A stretch of 64,000 bases of DNA from Listeria weihenstephanensis. Lineage in GTDB: Bacteria; Bacillota; Bacilli; Lactobacillales; Listeriaceae. The stretch is from the NCBI RefSeq assembly GCF_003534205.1, contig NZ_CP011102.1:2058036-2122035 (forward strand), written 5' to 3'. Each line of letters opens with the position of its first letter. Within the stretch, counting starts at the first letter, position 1. Both the position numbers and the translations under genes were made by a program. Positions 47,724-58,055 of the stretch are shown piece by piece. The notes below the pieces were generated by a model that did not search any database, was not told where the DNA came from, and saw only the letters and a list, made by a program, of their open reading frames with translations.

Positions 47724-49187
47724 TTATTCTGCTACTGCTTCCATTGCGTCTTTTGGAACACCCCAAAGGTACGTTAGGATGAAACCGCCAAGATAGGCTG
47801 CTAGTAAGCCAATTACGTACTCAAACCATGTGTTATTAGCGATAAGCGGGATGAGCGCTACGCCAGATGGGCCAATTGCGATGGCGCCAACATTACCGAA
47901 GAAGCCAATAATAGCTCCACCGATACCGCCACCAAGACACGCCGTAATAAACGGACGACCAAGTGGGACCGTAACACCGTAGATTAATGGTTCGCCAATA
48001 CCGAGAATCCCGACTGGCAAACCGCCTTTAATCATGTTAACTAAAGGTTTATTTTTGCGACAACGCATCCAAATTGCAATTGATGCGCCAACTTGTCCGC
48101 CTCCTGCCATAGCAAGCATTGGGAGCAAGATTGTGTATCCATCTTGCGCAATCATTTCAACATGAATCGGTGTCAAGACCTGATGAAGGCCGAGCATTAC
48201 CATTGGTAGGAATAGCGTCCCCAGAACAAATCCAGCGAACAGTCCACCTTTTGCGATAATCCAGTTGATGCTTCCTACCAAGCTTGTCGAAATAACGCCT
48301 GCAAATGGCATGATGATGAAAATCGTGAACAGGCCAATGATGAGCAGCGCTAACATCGGTGTTAAAATAATGTCTAGCGAATTTGGAATCCATTTACGTA
48401 AAAACTTCTCTAACACACAAAGCAAGTAAACCGCTAGAAGTACACCGATAATACCACCTTGTCCAGCGACCATATCCGAACCATTAAAAATATTTTTAAT
48501 CGGTAATTCTGGTGTCACACCCATGAGCAACGTCACACCACCGACGGCGCCACCAAGTACTGGCGTGCCTCCGAATTCTTGCGCTGTATTAATCCCTACA
48601 TAAATAACGAGAAACGAGAAAATACCATTTTTAATAACATTTAAAACTGTCACATATTGCATCCATGTTTCAGCATCCAATTTTCCAGCTTGAATATTAT
48701 TGAAAAGAATCGCTGCAATACCAGCAATTAATCCAGCGCCAACGAAACCAGGAATTAGCGGGACAAAAATGTTCGCTACTGATTTCAATAAACGTTTGAA
48801 ACCTGATGTGTTATTTTGTTTCTTTTTCAGCTCCGCTTTTGTTGCCGCAGCTTTTTCTTCCACTAGTTCTTTCCCTGTTTTAGCCGAACTTTGCGTCAAA
48901 TTTTCATCCAAATTATCTGGCAATGTTTCGCCAAGTTTCACACCCGCCATCTCACACATCGCACCTGCTACTTTATTGACAAAGCCTGGTCCAACGATGA
49001 TTTGAAGCGTGTCATCCTCTACAACACCAAGCACGCCTGGCGCTTTTTTCAAGCCTTCCACGTTCACTTTATCCGTATCCTTAATGCCTAAACGCACGCG
49101 AGTCATACAATGCGCGATCTTAGAAACATTCCCCATACCGCCGACTTCTTCAAAAATCTTCTGTCCTAAATCCTGTTCTTTACTCAT
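47724..49187 (-). CDS. murP: PTS transporter, N-acetylmuramic acid-specific EIIBC
   Basis: 487 residues: EIIB domain with phospho-cysteine Cys27 (KIAHCMTRVRLGIKD) and an EIIC domain of the glucose superfamily with about ten membrane segments (FVPLIPGFVGAGLIAG, GEPLIYGVTVPLGRPFI). No EIIA domain, so a shared EIIA-Glc type protein is needed, as for known MurP. Lies 15 bp after murQ with AAAGGGAGG before the ATG, which supports MurNAc as substrate. Confidence 0.9.
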   Translation of the reverse strand: MSKEQDLGQKIFEEVGGMGNVSKIAHCMTRVRLGIKDTDKVNVEGLKKAPGVLGVVEDDTLQIIVGPGFVNKVAGAMCEMAGVKLGETLPDNLDENLTQSSAKTGKELVEEKAAATKAELKKKQNNTSGFKRLLKSVANIFVPLIPGFVGAGLIAGIAAILFNNIQAGKLDAETWMQYVTVLNVIKNGIFSFLVIYVGINTAQEFGGTPVLGGAVGGVTLLMGVTPELPIKNIFNGSDMVAGQGGIIGVLLAVYLLCVLEKFLRKWIPNSLDIILTPMLALLIIGLFTIFIIMPFAGVISTSLVGSINWIIAKGGLFAGFVLGTLFLPMVMLGLHQVLTPIHVEMIAQDGYTILLPMLAMAGGGQVGASIAIWMRCRKNKPLVNMIKGGLPVGILGIGEPLIYGVTVPLGRPFITACLGGGIGGAIIGFFGNVGAIAIGPSGVALIPLIANNTWFEYVIGLLAAYLGGFILTYLWGVPKDAMEAVAE

Positions 49188-49202
49188 GTTCGTCGCCTCC
49201 CT

Positions 49203-50090
49203 TTAGTTTAGCGTGCGTCTGATGAAACCATCCGCTGATGCTAATTTTTCTGTCGCTGTTGCAAGATCTGTTTTCGTTAAAATCATGACAATCGCTGGCT
49301 TCACATGTTGTCCTGCCAACTCAAAATACTTCGTCGCTGTCGCGTAATCACATTCTGTTGCTTCCATGATGATACGTTTTGAGCGTTCCACTAATTTTTC
49401 GTTTGTTGGCATCACGTCAACCATCAAGTTTTTATATACCTTACCAATTCCAATCATCGAAACCGTTGAAATCATATTTAAAACTAGCTTTTGCGCCGTT
49501 CCAGCTTTCAATCGCGTGGATCCCGTCAAAATTTCAGGACCACAATCGACTTCAATCGCCGTATCCGCATGAGCCGAAATCGCCGCGTTCTTGTTACATG
49601 ACAAAGCTCCTGTTTTTGCACCAACTTCTTTCGCATAATCAAGCGCACCAATCACGTACGGCGTCCGACCGCTTGCCGCAATTCCCAGCACATAATCATT
49701 CGCCGTTAACGAAATAGCTTGTAAATCTTCTTTACCCAAAACAACCGAATCTTCCGCGCCTTCCACCGCTTGTAAAAACGCTTTCTCACCACCTGCAATC
49801 AGGCCAACAACCATTGTCGCGGGTACTCCAAACGTTGGCACACATTCCGCCGCGTCTAAAACACCTAGACGTCCGCTCGTTCCAGCGCCAAGATAAATGA
49901 GCCGCCCACCTTTTTTAAAACTTCCGATCACGCCATTGATAACGGTTTCAATTGACGTAAGATTCGTCGCGATCGCCGTCGGTACCTTCGCATCCTCTTC
50001 ATTCATAATCTGCAATGCTTCTTTTACAGTTAGCATATCTAAAGCTGTCGTTTTTTCATTTCGCTTTTCCGTGGATAAATTCTCTAACAT
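49203..50090 (-). CDS. murQ: N-acetylmuramic acid 6-phosphate etherase
   Basis: Cleaves the lactyl ether of MurNAc-6-P to GlcNAc-6-P and lactate. 295 residues with a SIS fold: IYLGAGTSGRLGVLDAAE, IAASGRTPYVIGAL, STRLKAGTAQKLVLNMIST and a helical C terminus. First gene of the murQ-murP unit. AGAGGTG before the ATG. Confidence 0.97.
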   Translation of the reverse strand: MLENLSTEKRNEKTTALDMLTVKEALQIMNEEDAKVPTAIATNLTSIETVINGVIGSFKKGGRLIYLGAGTSGRLGVLDAAECVPTFGVPATMVVGLIAGGEKAFLQAVEGAEDSVVLGKEDLQAISLTANDYVLGIAASGRTPYVIGALDYAKEVGAKTGALSCNKNAAISAHADTAIEVDCGPEILTGSTRLKAGTAQKLVLNMISTVSMIGIGKVYKNLMVDVMPTNEKLVERSKRIIMEATECDYATATKYFELAGQHVKPAIVMILTKTDLATATEKLASADGFIRRTLN

Positions 50091-50113
50091 AAGAACACCT
50101 CTTTCATACGATC

Positions 50114-50142
50114 ATTGTATCGCAAACGGAATTATATTTCAA
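50114..50142 (-). promoter_or_regulatory. murQ promoter
   Basis: Minus-strand TTGAAA (50137-50142), 17-bp spacer, TACAAT (50114-50119). Confidence 0.65.
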
Positions 50143-50159
50143 TGTTTATTTTTATAATT

Positions 50160-50174
50160 TGAAATAAAGTTTCA
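50160..50174. promoter_or_regulatory. Candidate MurR operator upstream of murQ
   Basis: TGAAATAAAGTTTCA, a perfect TGAAA-N5-TTTCA dyad, 18 bp upstream of the predicted murQ -35. The same 15 bases occur over the -35 of the mupG-type gene at 59620-59634. Confidence 0.65.
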
Positions 50175-50225
50175 TAAATGAGGATAAAAAAGCAGCTTAA
50201 CTGCCGTGTTAAGCCACTTTCCTCT

Positions 50226-50735
50226 TTATTCTACTGATGTCAATTCTGTCACTTTAATATGTTTCTTGAAATTTTTTGCTAATTTTTTATTATAATTCGT
50301 ATTTTGATCTGTCCAATCCGTGCCGCGCTGGGTCGGCCAACCAGATGTATTCGCGATATACGTCAACATTTCGATTCCCTCTAAGCCTTTTGTCTGCGCG
50401 CGATTAAACGCTTTTGTCATGTTTGTAATGGCAATTTCCGCATTTTTCTCAGGTGTAAGCAACTCTTCTTCCGTTAATTCCTCTGGCGCAAGTCCACCGC
50501 GATGCAATTGAAATAAGCCAAACGAACTTCCTTCATCACCAATTGTTTTTGGATCAAAGCCGCTCTCTGTTTCAGCAATGGAAAGTGGGATCCAAGCTGG
50601 TATATCATGTTTTTTCGCTGTTTTTTGGATCATATCCATCATGGCAACCCGCTCCTGATGCTGATCATAGAAGTGAAACACAAGTGCGCCGGCCGCTAAT
50701 ACGCCCAATATAAAAATAAATGTTTCTCTTTTCAT
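50226..50735 (-). CDS. Lytic transglycosylase/lysozyme-like exported protein
   Basis: 169 residues: one N-terminal membrane or signal segment (FIFILGVLAAGALVFHFY), then an SLT-like domain with the catalytic Glu in IAETESGFDP and the SSFGLFQLH motif. Probably cuts or binds peptidoglycan outside the membrane. It follows a 37-residue peptide gene and a two-component system on the same strand, so wall sensing or remodelling is a fair guess. Confidence 0.85.
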   Translation of the reverse strand: MKRETFIFILGVLAAGALVFHFYDQHQERVAMMDMIQKTAKKHDIPAWIPLSIAETESGFDPKTIGDEGSSFGLFQLHRGGLAPEELTEEELLTPEKNAEIAITNMTKAFNRAQTKGLEGIEMLTYIANTSGWPTQRGTDWTDQNTNYNKKLAKNFKKHIKVTELTSVE

Positions 50736-50750
50736 AGCCTTAACCTCTCA

Positions 50751-50864
50751 TTAGTTATATTTTGGTAAACTTCCAGCCTGATCTGGTTGCCAAATTAGGA
50801 CAATAAGTAAAATCGCGACGACCAAGACAAGCGCAACACTTGCTATCATGTTTCTGATTTTCAT
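50751..50864 (-). CDS. 37-residue single-pass membrane peptide
   Basis: Short frame with ATG at 50864 and TAA at 50751. The ribosome site GGAGGTACGGGCGAAT is strong. The product has a basic start (MKIRN), one hydrophobic helix of about 20 residues (VALVLVVAILLIVLIW) and a polar tail (QPDQAGSLPKYN). It fits tightly between the histidine kinase stop and the transglycosylase gene. No family recognised; small membrane regulators next to kinases are known elsewhere. Confidence 0.7.
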   Translation of the reverse strand: MKIRNMIASVALVLVVAILLIVLIWQPDQAGSLPKYN

Positions 50865-50884
50865 ATTCGCCCGTACCTCCCTCA

Positions 50885-52258
50885 TTATTCCACTTTCTGA
50901 AACATAAGATAAAACGTAATCCAGCCTTCTCGCAAATCGACACCATAGTCAAAATCATGTTGCTCCATCACTGTTTGCACGATCGCAAGCCCCAGCCCCG
51001 TTCCAGAAAAATTCTTATTTCGTGAAGCTTCCCGTACATAAAATGGCTTCCAAATATGTTCTAAAATTTGTGGATCGCGTATCGTCGTCTCATTCTTAAT
51101 CCCAAAATAAAGCTTATCATTACGCTCGGACCATTCAATTTCAATCCGATCCGTCGTTGCATATTTCACTGCATTCGTAATTAAATTATTAAAAACCATT
51201 TCTAGTTTCGCTCTGTCTGCCAAAATCACGATTTCCGGTCCAATTGCCGATTTTATTCGAATATCCATGCCCATCATTTCCTGATAATTCGCAAGCAAGC
51301 CATCAAAAAGCGTCCTAACCTGAATTTTCTCCAGCTGTAGCGGATCAGCTTCCATTTTAGAAAAGCGCAACAGTTCTTCAATAATAGCCGAAATATGATC
51401 TGTTTGCTTCACAATCGTCTCCATATAAGTCCCATCATCCAAACCATCCTGAATCCCCATACTGTAAGCTTTAATCAGCGCCAGTGGAGTCTTTAGCTCA
51501 TGCGTGAGATCCGCCATAAAATACTTCAAATCTTTATTACGGCGAAGTAACGTGTAATGCGCCGTTTTCAAATCATCACTCATCACATTAATACTCGTGG
51601 CCAAATCCTCTAACTCATCGCGCGTTTCAACCGTCACTGTGCCAAATTCCAACTTTGAAATTTGATCAGCAACTGTTTTTAATTCTTCAAGTGGCTTCGT
51701 AATTTTCCGAGATAAGAAACCCGTCAACGCAACGACTAAAATCGATCCAAACAACATCAACATCAAGTTAAATTCATTAATTATTTTCGCCGTTTCACTA
51801 TAATTTGCGATCGAAACCCCAGCTACGACAAGTAAACCGTCCTTCTCATTGAGGCTAACAAGAAAACTCGATTTCTGCTTTCCTTGATCGTATAGTTTGT
51901 TAACAATAGCGCCATTTTTCAGCTCATCTAGCGTATCTCCAGTGACCCAAAAACGGTTCAACGCGATTTGTTTCTTGGCTAAATCAAGCGATAACATCTC
52001 ATTCAAATCGTCCACATTATTCGTCATTTGTTCCGAGACAATCGTGACGTCATACTTTGCCTCAAGCTTCCAGATGTCGTTCTCAATCTGCCTCTTACTC
52101 CAACTTTCAACCTCTTTCATCGCCTGCGTCACTTTTTGATTCATTTCATAATGATAATATTTTGGTAGGAAAAATTGATTGACCAATATCGACAAGGCAA
52201 ATACGCCAATCACGACCGCCGATATCCGCCACGTCAGTTTTCTGCCAAGTTTACTCAT
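50885..52258 (-). CDS. Sensor histidine kinase
   Basis: 457 residues. Membrane segment near 12-32, extracytoplasmic sensor of about 130 residues, second membrane segment near 165-185, HAMP, H-box FMADLTHELKTPLALIK with His253, and an HATPase domain with N box (NNLITNAVKYA) and GTGLGLAIV. Membrane-embedded partner of the response regulator gene, which it overlaps by 8 bp. The signal is unknown. Confidence 0.93.
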   Translation of the reverse strand: MSKLGRKLTWRISAVVIGVFALSILVNQFFLPKYYHYEMNQKVTQAMKEVESWSKRQIENDIWKLEAKYDVTIVSEQMTNNVDDLNEMLSLDLAKKQIALNRFWVTGDTLDELKNGAIVNKLYDQGKQKSSFLVSLNEKDGLLVVAGVSIANYSETAKIINEFNLMLMLFGSILVVALTGFLSRKITKPLEELKTVADQISKLEFGTVTVETRDELEDLATSINVMSDDLKTAHYTLLRRNKDLKYFMADLTHELKTPLALIKAYSMGIQDGLDDGTYMETIVKQTDHISAIIEELLRFSKMEADPLQLEKIQVRTLFDGLLANYQEMMGMDIRIKSAIGPEIVILADRAKLEMVFNNLITNAVKYATTDRIEIEWSERNDKLYFGIKNETTIRDPQILEHIWKPFYVREASRNKNFSGTGLGLAIVQTVMEQHDFDYGVDLREGWITFYLMFQKVE

Positions 52259-52898
52259 GATGAACCTCGATACTGTATCCCATGCCGCGATGTGTCTTAA
52301 TTAAGCCATCGCCCACTTTTTCGCGAAGTCGCCTGATATGCGTATCCACCGTGCGTTCTTCACCTTCATAATCAATGCCCCAAACGATATCTAGTAGCTG
52401 ATTCCGATTCAGAATCGCACCCTTATTTTGATATAAAACGCGCATCAATTCATACTCTGTTTTCGTCGCATTAATATCAACACCTGCTTTGAATAACTTC
52501 TTGGCATATGTATCAATCATGACATCAGCCACTTGGAAACAGTTCTGAAAACCTGTTAAGTTCTTCGCCCGCGCCAAAAGTGCCTTCGGGAAAAACGGCT
52601 TCTTCACGTAGTCATCCGCGCCCGCCTCCAGAGCAAGGTACTCATCTTCCCCTTCACTTTTGGCCGTTAACATGATGACTTTAATCGTGCTTGACGCCTT
52701 CATTTCCTTGCAAACTTCCACACCATCAACGCCTGGCATCATCCAATCCAACACCGCTAAATCTAATTTTTCACGATAAAATATAGTTAAAGCTTCTTCC
52801 CCATTTTCTGCTTGAAAAACAGTAAAGCCCTCTTTTTCAAAATAAGCACACAAAATTTTCAACATATCTTTTTGATCGTCTGCTATGAGTACGTTCAT
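52251..52898 (-). CDS. Response regulator, OmpR/PhoB family
   Basis: 215 residues: receiver with phospho-Asp51 (VLDWMMPGVDG), acidic pair near 7-8, conserved Lys in YVKKPF, and a winged-helix output domain (TKTEYELMRVLYQNKGAILNRNQLLDIVWG). First gene of the regulator-kinase-peptide-transglycosylase unit. Targets unknown; the operon itself is a candidate. Confidence 0.93.
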   Translation of the reverse strand: MNVLIADDQKDMLKILCAYFEKEGFTVFQAENGEEALTIFYREKLDLAVLDWMMPGVDGVEVCKEMKASSTIKVIMLTAKSEGEDEYLALEAGADDYVKKPFFPKALLARAKNLTGFQNCFQVADVMIDTYAKKLFKAGVDINATKTEYELMRVLYQNKGAILNRNQLLDIVWGIDYEGEERTVDTHIRRLREKVGDGLIKTHRGMGYSIEVHHE

Positions 52899-52995
52899 GA
52901 TTTATCACCTATTGCTTTATTTTTTTCCATCATACCATAGTTTTATGACGCGAAATTGACAAAAAGGAAACCTTTAGAAATTCTTTAGAAACGTC

Positions 52996-53029
52996 AAAAA
53001 CCCTCTAGCTCAAGAAAATAGCTAGAGGG
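52996..53029 (-). terminator. leuS terminator
   Basis: Perfect 10-bp stem CCCTCTAGCT / AGCTAGAGGG with a T5 tail on the minus strand, 15 bp after the leuS stop. Confidence 0.85.
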
Positions 53030-53043
53030 ACTTCTTATTTATT

Positions 53044-55461
53044 CTAGTTCGCTACAATATTGACCAATTTGCCAGGGACAGCGATGATTTTACGGATCGT
53101 TTTGCCCGCTATTTCTTCGCTGATTTTATCGTCTGCAAGGGCGATTTTTTCTAGTTCATCCTTGTTTAGATCTTTCGCAATGGTTACTTTCGCTCTTACT
53201 TTGCCGTTGACTTGAAGCACGATTTCCACTTCATCTTCTACGAGTTTCGAAGCGTCAAAAGTTGGCCACGACACGTAAGAGATCGTTTCGGTATGACCAA
53301 GACGGTGCCAAAGTTCTTCTGCCAAATGTGGTGCAATTGGCGAAAGAAGTTGAACGAATCCTTCTGCATAATTTTTTGGAACGGTTGTTGCTTTGTAGGC
53401 ATCATTAATGAAGATCATCAATTGGGAAATTCCCGTATTGAAACGCAGATTTTCATAATGCTCGGAAACCATTTTCACCATTTGATGATACGATTTCTCA
53501 AGGTCTACATTCGCTTCTGGTGTGATTTTCGTGTTTATTTCACCTGTTTCTTCGTTGATAAACAAACGCCACACGCGATCCAAGAATTTACGAGCGCCTT
53601 CCAGCCCATTTTCATTCCACGGGATCGATGCTTCTAGCGGCCCCATGAACATTTCATAAAGGCGTAGCGTATCGGCACCATATTTATCGACAACATCATC
53701 TGGATTGACAACATTACCGCGAGATTTACTCATTTTTTCGTTGTTGTCGCCCAAAATCATACCTTGGTTAAACAATTTTTGGAACGGTTCTTTCGTTGGA
53801 ACCACACCGATATCATACAAAAATTTGTGCCAGAAACGCGCGTAAAGGAGATGCAATACGGCATGCTCGGCGCCACCGATATAAACGTCGACAGGTAGCC
53901 ATTGTTCTAGTTTTTCTTTATCCGCAAGAGCTTGATCGTTGTTAGGATCGATATAACGCAAGAAGTACCAGCTAGAGCCAGCCCATTGTGGCATTGTATT
54001 CGTTTCGCGAACGCCTTTGCGACCATTTTCATCGACAACGTGAACCCAATCCGTCAAATTAGCAAGTGGTGATTCGCCTGTTCCAGATGGTTTAATTTCG
54101 GTTGCTTTTGGAAGTAGGAGCGGCAATTCTTGTTCTGGAATCGTCGTTGTTTCGCCATCTTCCCAATGAATAACTGGGATTGGCTCTCCCCAATAACGCT
54201 GGCGGCTGAACAACCAATCGCGCAAACGGAAACTAATTTTGCGGGTACCAGCTTTATTTTCTTCCAACCATGCAATCATTTTACTGATCGCATCGTCCTT
54301 GTCTAGACCATCAAGGAATCCTGAATTAATATGCGCGCCGTCGCCTGTATATGCCTCTTCTTCCACATTTCCACCAGCAAGAACGGCTCTAATCGGCAAC
54401 TCGAACTGCTTCGCAAATTCATAATCACGCTCGTCATGCGCTGGAACGGCCATAATCGCACCAGTTCCGTATTGAATCAACACATAATCGGCAATCCAAA
54501 TCGGCATTTCTTCGCCATTTACAGGATTAATCGCATAAGCTCCTGTGAAAACGCCCGTCTTATCTTTCGCAAGATCGGTACGCTCCAATTCACTTTTAAG
54601 TTCCACTTGTTTTTGATACGCTTTTACAGCCTCTTTTTGTTCTGGCGTCACGATTTTGTCTACCAAAGCATGCTCTGGTGAAAGGACCGCATATGTTGCT
54701 CCAAAAAGAGTATCCGGACGCGTCGTAAATACAGTAAAGTTCGCATCGGTATCCTTCACTTGAAACGCGACTTCCGCTCCTTCTGAACGGCCAATCCAAT
54801 TGCGCTGCATATCTTTAATATTTTCTGGCCAATCTACCAAATCAAGATCATCCAGCAAACGATCCGCATATGCCGTGATTTTTAGCATCCATTGACGCAT
54901 CGGCTTGCGGAAAACAGGATGTCCACCACGCTCACTTTTGCCATCGATAACTTCTTCGTTTGCAAGTACCGTTCCAAGCGCTGGGCACCAGTTAACCGCC
55001 ACTTCTGCTTCATAAGCAAGGCCCTTTTCGTACAATTTCGTGAAAATCCACTGCGTCCATTTATAGTAGCTTGGATCGGTCGTGTTAATTTCGCGATCCC
55101 AGTCATAAGAAAAACCAAGCGATTTGATTTGGCGTGTGAAATTCTCGATATTGTGCGCCGTAAACGCAGCAGGATCATTCCCTGTATCAATCGCATATTG
55201 CTCTGCTGGAAGACCAAAAGCGTCCCAACCAATCGGGTGAAGTACATTAAAACCTTGCATCCGCTTCATGCGTGCCAAAATATCTGTCGCTGTGTAACCT
55301 TCTGGATGCCCAACGTGAAGGCCTGAACCAGATGGATACGGGAACATATCAAGCGCATAAAAATTCGATTTATCCGCGTCCTCCGTTGTTTTAAAAATCT
55401 TCTCTTCTTCCCACTTCTTCTGCCATTTCGGCTCCATCTCTTTGTGATTAAATGTCATCAT
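53044..55461 (-). CDS. leuS: Leucyl-tRNA synthetase
   Basis: 805-residue class I synthetase: HVGH signature ([14 protein letters not shown]), CP1 editing domain (about 220-420, [13 protein letters not shown] and the [15 protein letters not shown] loop), KMSKS motif ([14 protein letters not shown]) and a C-terminal anticodon and tail domain. Start is one of two adjacent ATGs. Controlled by the T-box upstream. Confidence 0.98.
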   Translation of the reverse strand: MMTFNHKEMEPKWQKKWEEEKIFKTTEDADKSNFYALDMFPYPSGSGLHVGHPEGYTATDILARMKRMQGFNVLHPIGWDAFGLPAEQYAIDTGNDPAAFTAHNIENFTRQIKSLGFSYDWDREINTTDPSYYKWTQWIFTKLYEKGLAYEAEVAVNWCPALGTVLANEEVIDGKSERGGHPVFRKPMRQWMLKITAYADRLLDDLDLVDWPENIKDMQRNWIGRSEGAEVAFQVKDTDANFTVFTTRPDTLFGATYAVLSPEHALVDKIVTPEQKEAVKAYQKQVELKSELERTDLAKDKTGVFTGAYAINPVNGEEMPIWIADYVLIQYGTGAIMAVPAHDERDYEFAKQFELPIRAVLAGGNVEEEAYTGDGAHINSGFLDGLDKDDAISKMIAWLEENKAGTRKISFRLRDWLFSRQRYWGEPIPVIHWEDGETTTIPEQELPLLLPKATEIKPSGTGESPLANLTDWVHVVDENGRKGVRETNTMPQWAGSSWYFLRYIDPNNDQALADKEKLEQWLPVDVYIGGAEHAVLHLLYARFWHKFLYDIGVVPTKEPFQKLFNQGMILGDNNEKMSKSRGNVVNPDDVVDKYGADTLRLYEMFMGPLEASIPWNENGLEGARKFLDRVWRLFINEETGEINTKITPEANVDLEKSYHQMVKMVSEHYENLRFNTGISQLMIFINDAYKATTVPKNYAEGFVQLLSPIAPHLAEELWHRLGHTETISYVSWPTFDASKLVEDEVEIVLQVNGKVRAKVTIAKDLNKDELEKIALADDKISEEIAGKTIRKIIAVPGKLVNIVAN

Positions 55462-55487
55462 TTCAACTTCCCTTCTTTAAATAAAAG

Positions 55488-55725
55488 CATAAAAAAATCC
55501 CACAGCAAAAAAAATGCCATGGGACGAGAGTCTGAACTCCCGCGGTACCACCCAAATTAGTGTCACCACTCAACTCGATTTCCTTAACGCGGAAAAAACG
55601 GCGGAATGTTCCGCATCTATGCTAGGCAAGGCAAGTTCGTATTTCGTTCATCTGTGACTCGCACCAACCGCCACTTCTCTTCGCATGAACTTAAAATACT
55701 ACTACTCCCCGTCTTATCTTCAATA
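55488..55725 (-). promoter_or_regulatory. Leu T-box leader of leuS
   Basis: Minus strand has TGGGTGGTACCGCGGG at 55539-55554, stem I motif GTGGCGGTTGGTGCGAG, and a possible Leu specifier CTT in CGAACTTGCC near 55630-55640. Terminator TCCCATGGCA / TGCTGTGGGA plus T run follows at about 55493-55522. The specifier is less certain than the T-box. Confidence 0.92.
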
Positions 55726-55730
55726 GTTCT

Positions 55731-55759
55731 ATTGTAGCCCATTCCGAATACTTTAGCAA
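55731..55759 (-). promoter_or_regulatory. leuS promoter
   Basis: Minus-strand TTGCTA (55754-55759), 17-bp spacer, TACAAT (55731-55736). Confidence 0.65.
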
Positions 55760-55763
55760 CCCT

Positions 55764-56396
55764 CTATATTGGCGCTTTATCAAGTGAAGTCAACCAAATC
55801 ATCTCGACTTTATCATCCCAAAAACCAAAGCGTAACTCGATATTATTATCTCGGTCTTCGTAAACTAATTCTTGCTCGTAACGATCCGATTTCGTCAAGT
55901 TGCGATACGCCGAACCATACGCGCTCGTCACCTTATCGACAGAATCACCGAATTTGATACCTCGGCTCGTTTTTAATGCATCGCTCGCATATTCAATATG
56001 TATCACGCGATTTTTATCGGCATCTTCAATCGAAATCCAATATGTTGCTGTATCCTTCTTCTTCGGAACTAGTACTTTGATCTCTTTTTGCAAGCTTTTG
56101 TCCGTCACTTTTTTCGATGTAAAGTCTTTTTTCTGAGTAGCCGTATCCAACAATTGATTGATTTTGATGTCATTCACAGATTCAGATGACAAGTCGGTGG
56201 AAGCAATTTCTTTATGAATTTCGTGATAAGGACTACCCGCCACGAAAAAAGTTTGCCGAAAGAATATTGCTGTCCCTGCCAGTAACAATATGATGACAAC
56301 AACGCCAATCCAATGTTTTTTGAAATTAAATTTACCATAAAAAGCTGTAATAATCATTAAAGCAATAATAGCCAAAACAAGATATAAAATTATCAT
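55764..56396 (-). CDS. Hypothetical membrane protein
   Basis: About 210 residues: two membrane segments near the N terminus (roughly 3-22 and 28-47), then a lysine-rich polar stretch and a folded outer domain (YWISIEDADKNRVIHIEY, GIKFGDSVDKVTSAYG, LRFGFWDDKVEMIWL). The last part resembles SmpA/OmlA-like 'GDS...V...G' repeats, but I cannot place it in a family. The ATG at 56396 has a GGAG-type site. Confidence 0.7.
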   Translation of the reverse strand: MIILYLVLAIIALMIITAFYGKFNFKKHWIGVVVIILLLAGTAIFFRQTFFVAGSPYHEIHKEIASTDLSSESVNDIKINQLLDTATQKKDFTSKKVTDKSLQKEIKVLVPKKKDTATYWISIEDADKNRVIHIEYASDALKTSRGIKFGDSVDKVTSAYGSAYRNLTKSDRYEQELVYEDRDNNIELRFGFWDDKVEMIWLTSLDKAPI

Positions 56397-56503
56397 TTCT
56401 CCACTTCTTTCACATTTACAAAGATGTCTTAAAAATAGCATAAATAAACGGATAAAGCAATGATTATACTGCCTTCTATGATAGACACAATCGCTCTTTA
56501 TTT

Positions 56504-57910
56504 TTATTTCATACTTGGCTTATATTTCATCAATGGGTATAGTAAAAATCCTAAGAAAAACAGACCTAGACTCAAGGCAAATACGCGCCAATCTTCCGTT
56601 CCACTTTTGATAATCCAGCAGGCATATGTGAGAGCAAGTGCCGCAATAAAGCCGTCAAAGCAGCGTTTAGCAATGGAATTTGTTTCGTACGTAGCACCTG
56701 TTATTGTCAGTTTCAACTGGAATAATGGCGAAATGAAATACTGCACGAGGAAAGCCAGCGTCGACACTTTGACCACGAAATCGTACGCGGCTGCGATATT
56801 GCCTGAAAGCGTGGATAAAATAAAGAGCTGCGACGCGCAACATGTCAAAATCAACACAAGAACCGGTGTCCCATTTTTATTCGTTTTCGCTAGGAATGGC
56901 AGGAAAAGGCCGTTTTTAGCAGCTTGGTACGGGGCCTCAGAACTCATCATAATCCAGCCTACCGCGGAACCAAAAAGGCAAATCAAAGCTAGGAGCGCCA
57001 TCACGGCGGAACCACCGCTACCCGTCACAACATTGAGCGCATCGGCAAGCGGACTTGCGGAATGCAATAATTTCGACTTAGGAATCAAACCTAACGCCAA
57101 AATCGTGATGGTGGTGTAGAGGCAAACAGAAATAATAAGCCCTGATATTGTTGCTGCGCGAACCGTTTTTCCTGATTTGGCACGACCTGCGAACATCATA
57201 GCAGATTCGATACCGATGAAAGCCCACAACGTCACGATCGCCGCGCTATTCACTTGAGATAGTAGACCGTGCTCCAAGCCACTCGTGTCGACAACGGGAT
57301 GGTACCACGCGCCCATAATGGCAGATTGGAAGGCAAACAGACCAACGACAATGAATAGGAAGAAGCCTACAATTTTAGCGGTCGTTGCTACGAAATTAAT
57401 CCGCCCAGCCCCATTCACACCTTGAATAATGATCAAACACACGCCCCATAAGAGTAGCGAACAGATCAAGAATGTGAGCAATTGTCCAAGTCCAAGTTCG
57501 TACGATCCTGCTGTAAAAATGATTTTCCGGCTGTTTAAAACGGGGAAAAAGACCGATAGATAACCTGCAAATGAGGTGATTATCGAGACGTTTCCTGCCC
57601 AGTTCGCCACCCAGTAACTCCATACTGCGATAAATCCTGCAAGCCTTTTTAGCTTCGGATTTCGGAATAATTCGAACGCATGGCTTTGCGCACCACTTGT
57701 TAAGTCTGGTCGTCGCACAGCCAAATTTCCGAATACGAGCGCGATCATTAATACGCCAGTTCCCGTTAAAATCCATGCCAGCATAATGCCGAGCGGGCTT
57801 GCCACTGCTGCCATTTGACGCGGTAACATGAATATTCCTGATCCAATCATATTTCCTACAACAAGTGATGTTAATACGAGATATCCCATTTTTTTGTTAG
57901 TTTTCACCAT
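56504..57910 (-). CDS. Amino acid permease/antiporter, APC superfamily
   Basis: About 468 residues, 12 membrane segments. The N-terminal GNMIGSGIFMLPRQMA and the ALWAFIGIESAMMFAGRAKSG region in TM6 are the pattern of basic amino acid/polyamine antiporters (ArcD, CadB/LysP-like). Substrate not determinable. The ATG at 57910 has GGAGGT seven bases upstream; a TTG five codons earlier is less likely. Confidence 0.87.
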   Translation of the reverse strand: MVKTNKKMGYLVLTSLVVGNMIGSGIFMLPRQMAAVASPLGIMLAWILTGTGVLMIALVFGNLAVRRPDLTSGAQSHAFELFRNPKLKRLAGFIAVWSYWVANWAGNVSIITSFAGYLSVFFPVLNSRKIIFTAGSYELGLGQLLTFLICSLLLWGVCLIIIQGVNGAGRINFVATTAKIVGFFLFIVVGLFAFQSAIMGAWYHPVVDTSGLEHGLLSQVNSAAIVTLWAFIGIESAMMFAGRAKSGKTVRAATISGLIISVCLYTTITILALGLIPKSKLLHSASPLADALNVVTGSGGSAVMALLALICLFGSAVGWIMMSSEAPYQAAKNGLFLPFLAKTNKNGTPVLVLILTCCASQLFILSTLSGNIAAAYDFVVKVSTLAFLVQYFISPLFQLKLTITGATYETNSIAKRCFDGFIAALALTYACWIIKSGTEDWRVFALSLGLFFLGFLLYPLMKYKPSMK

Positions 57911-58055
57911 GTCCATTACCTCCAAGTTGATTTAACACGTTACCAAAGTAAAGTATTTTTATATCATAGCACAATGACCCAATCACCGCAACCACGTAAA
58001 ATGTGATAAAATAAGCAAAGATAAGATTTTAATTTTGAAGGAGTTTGACAAAAAG

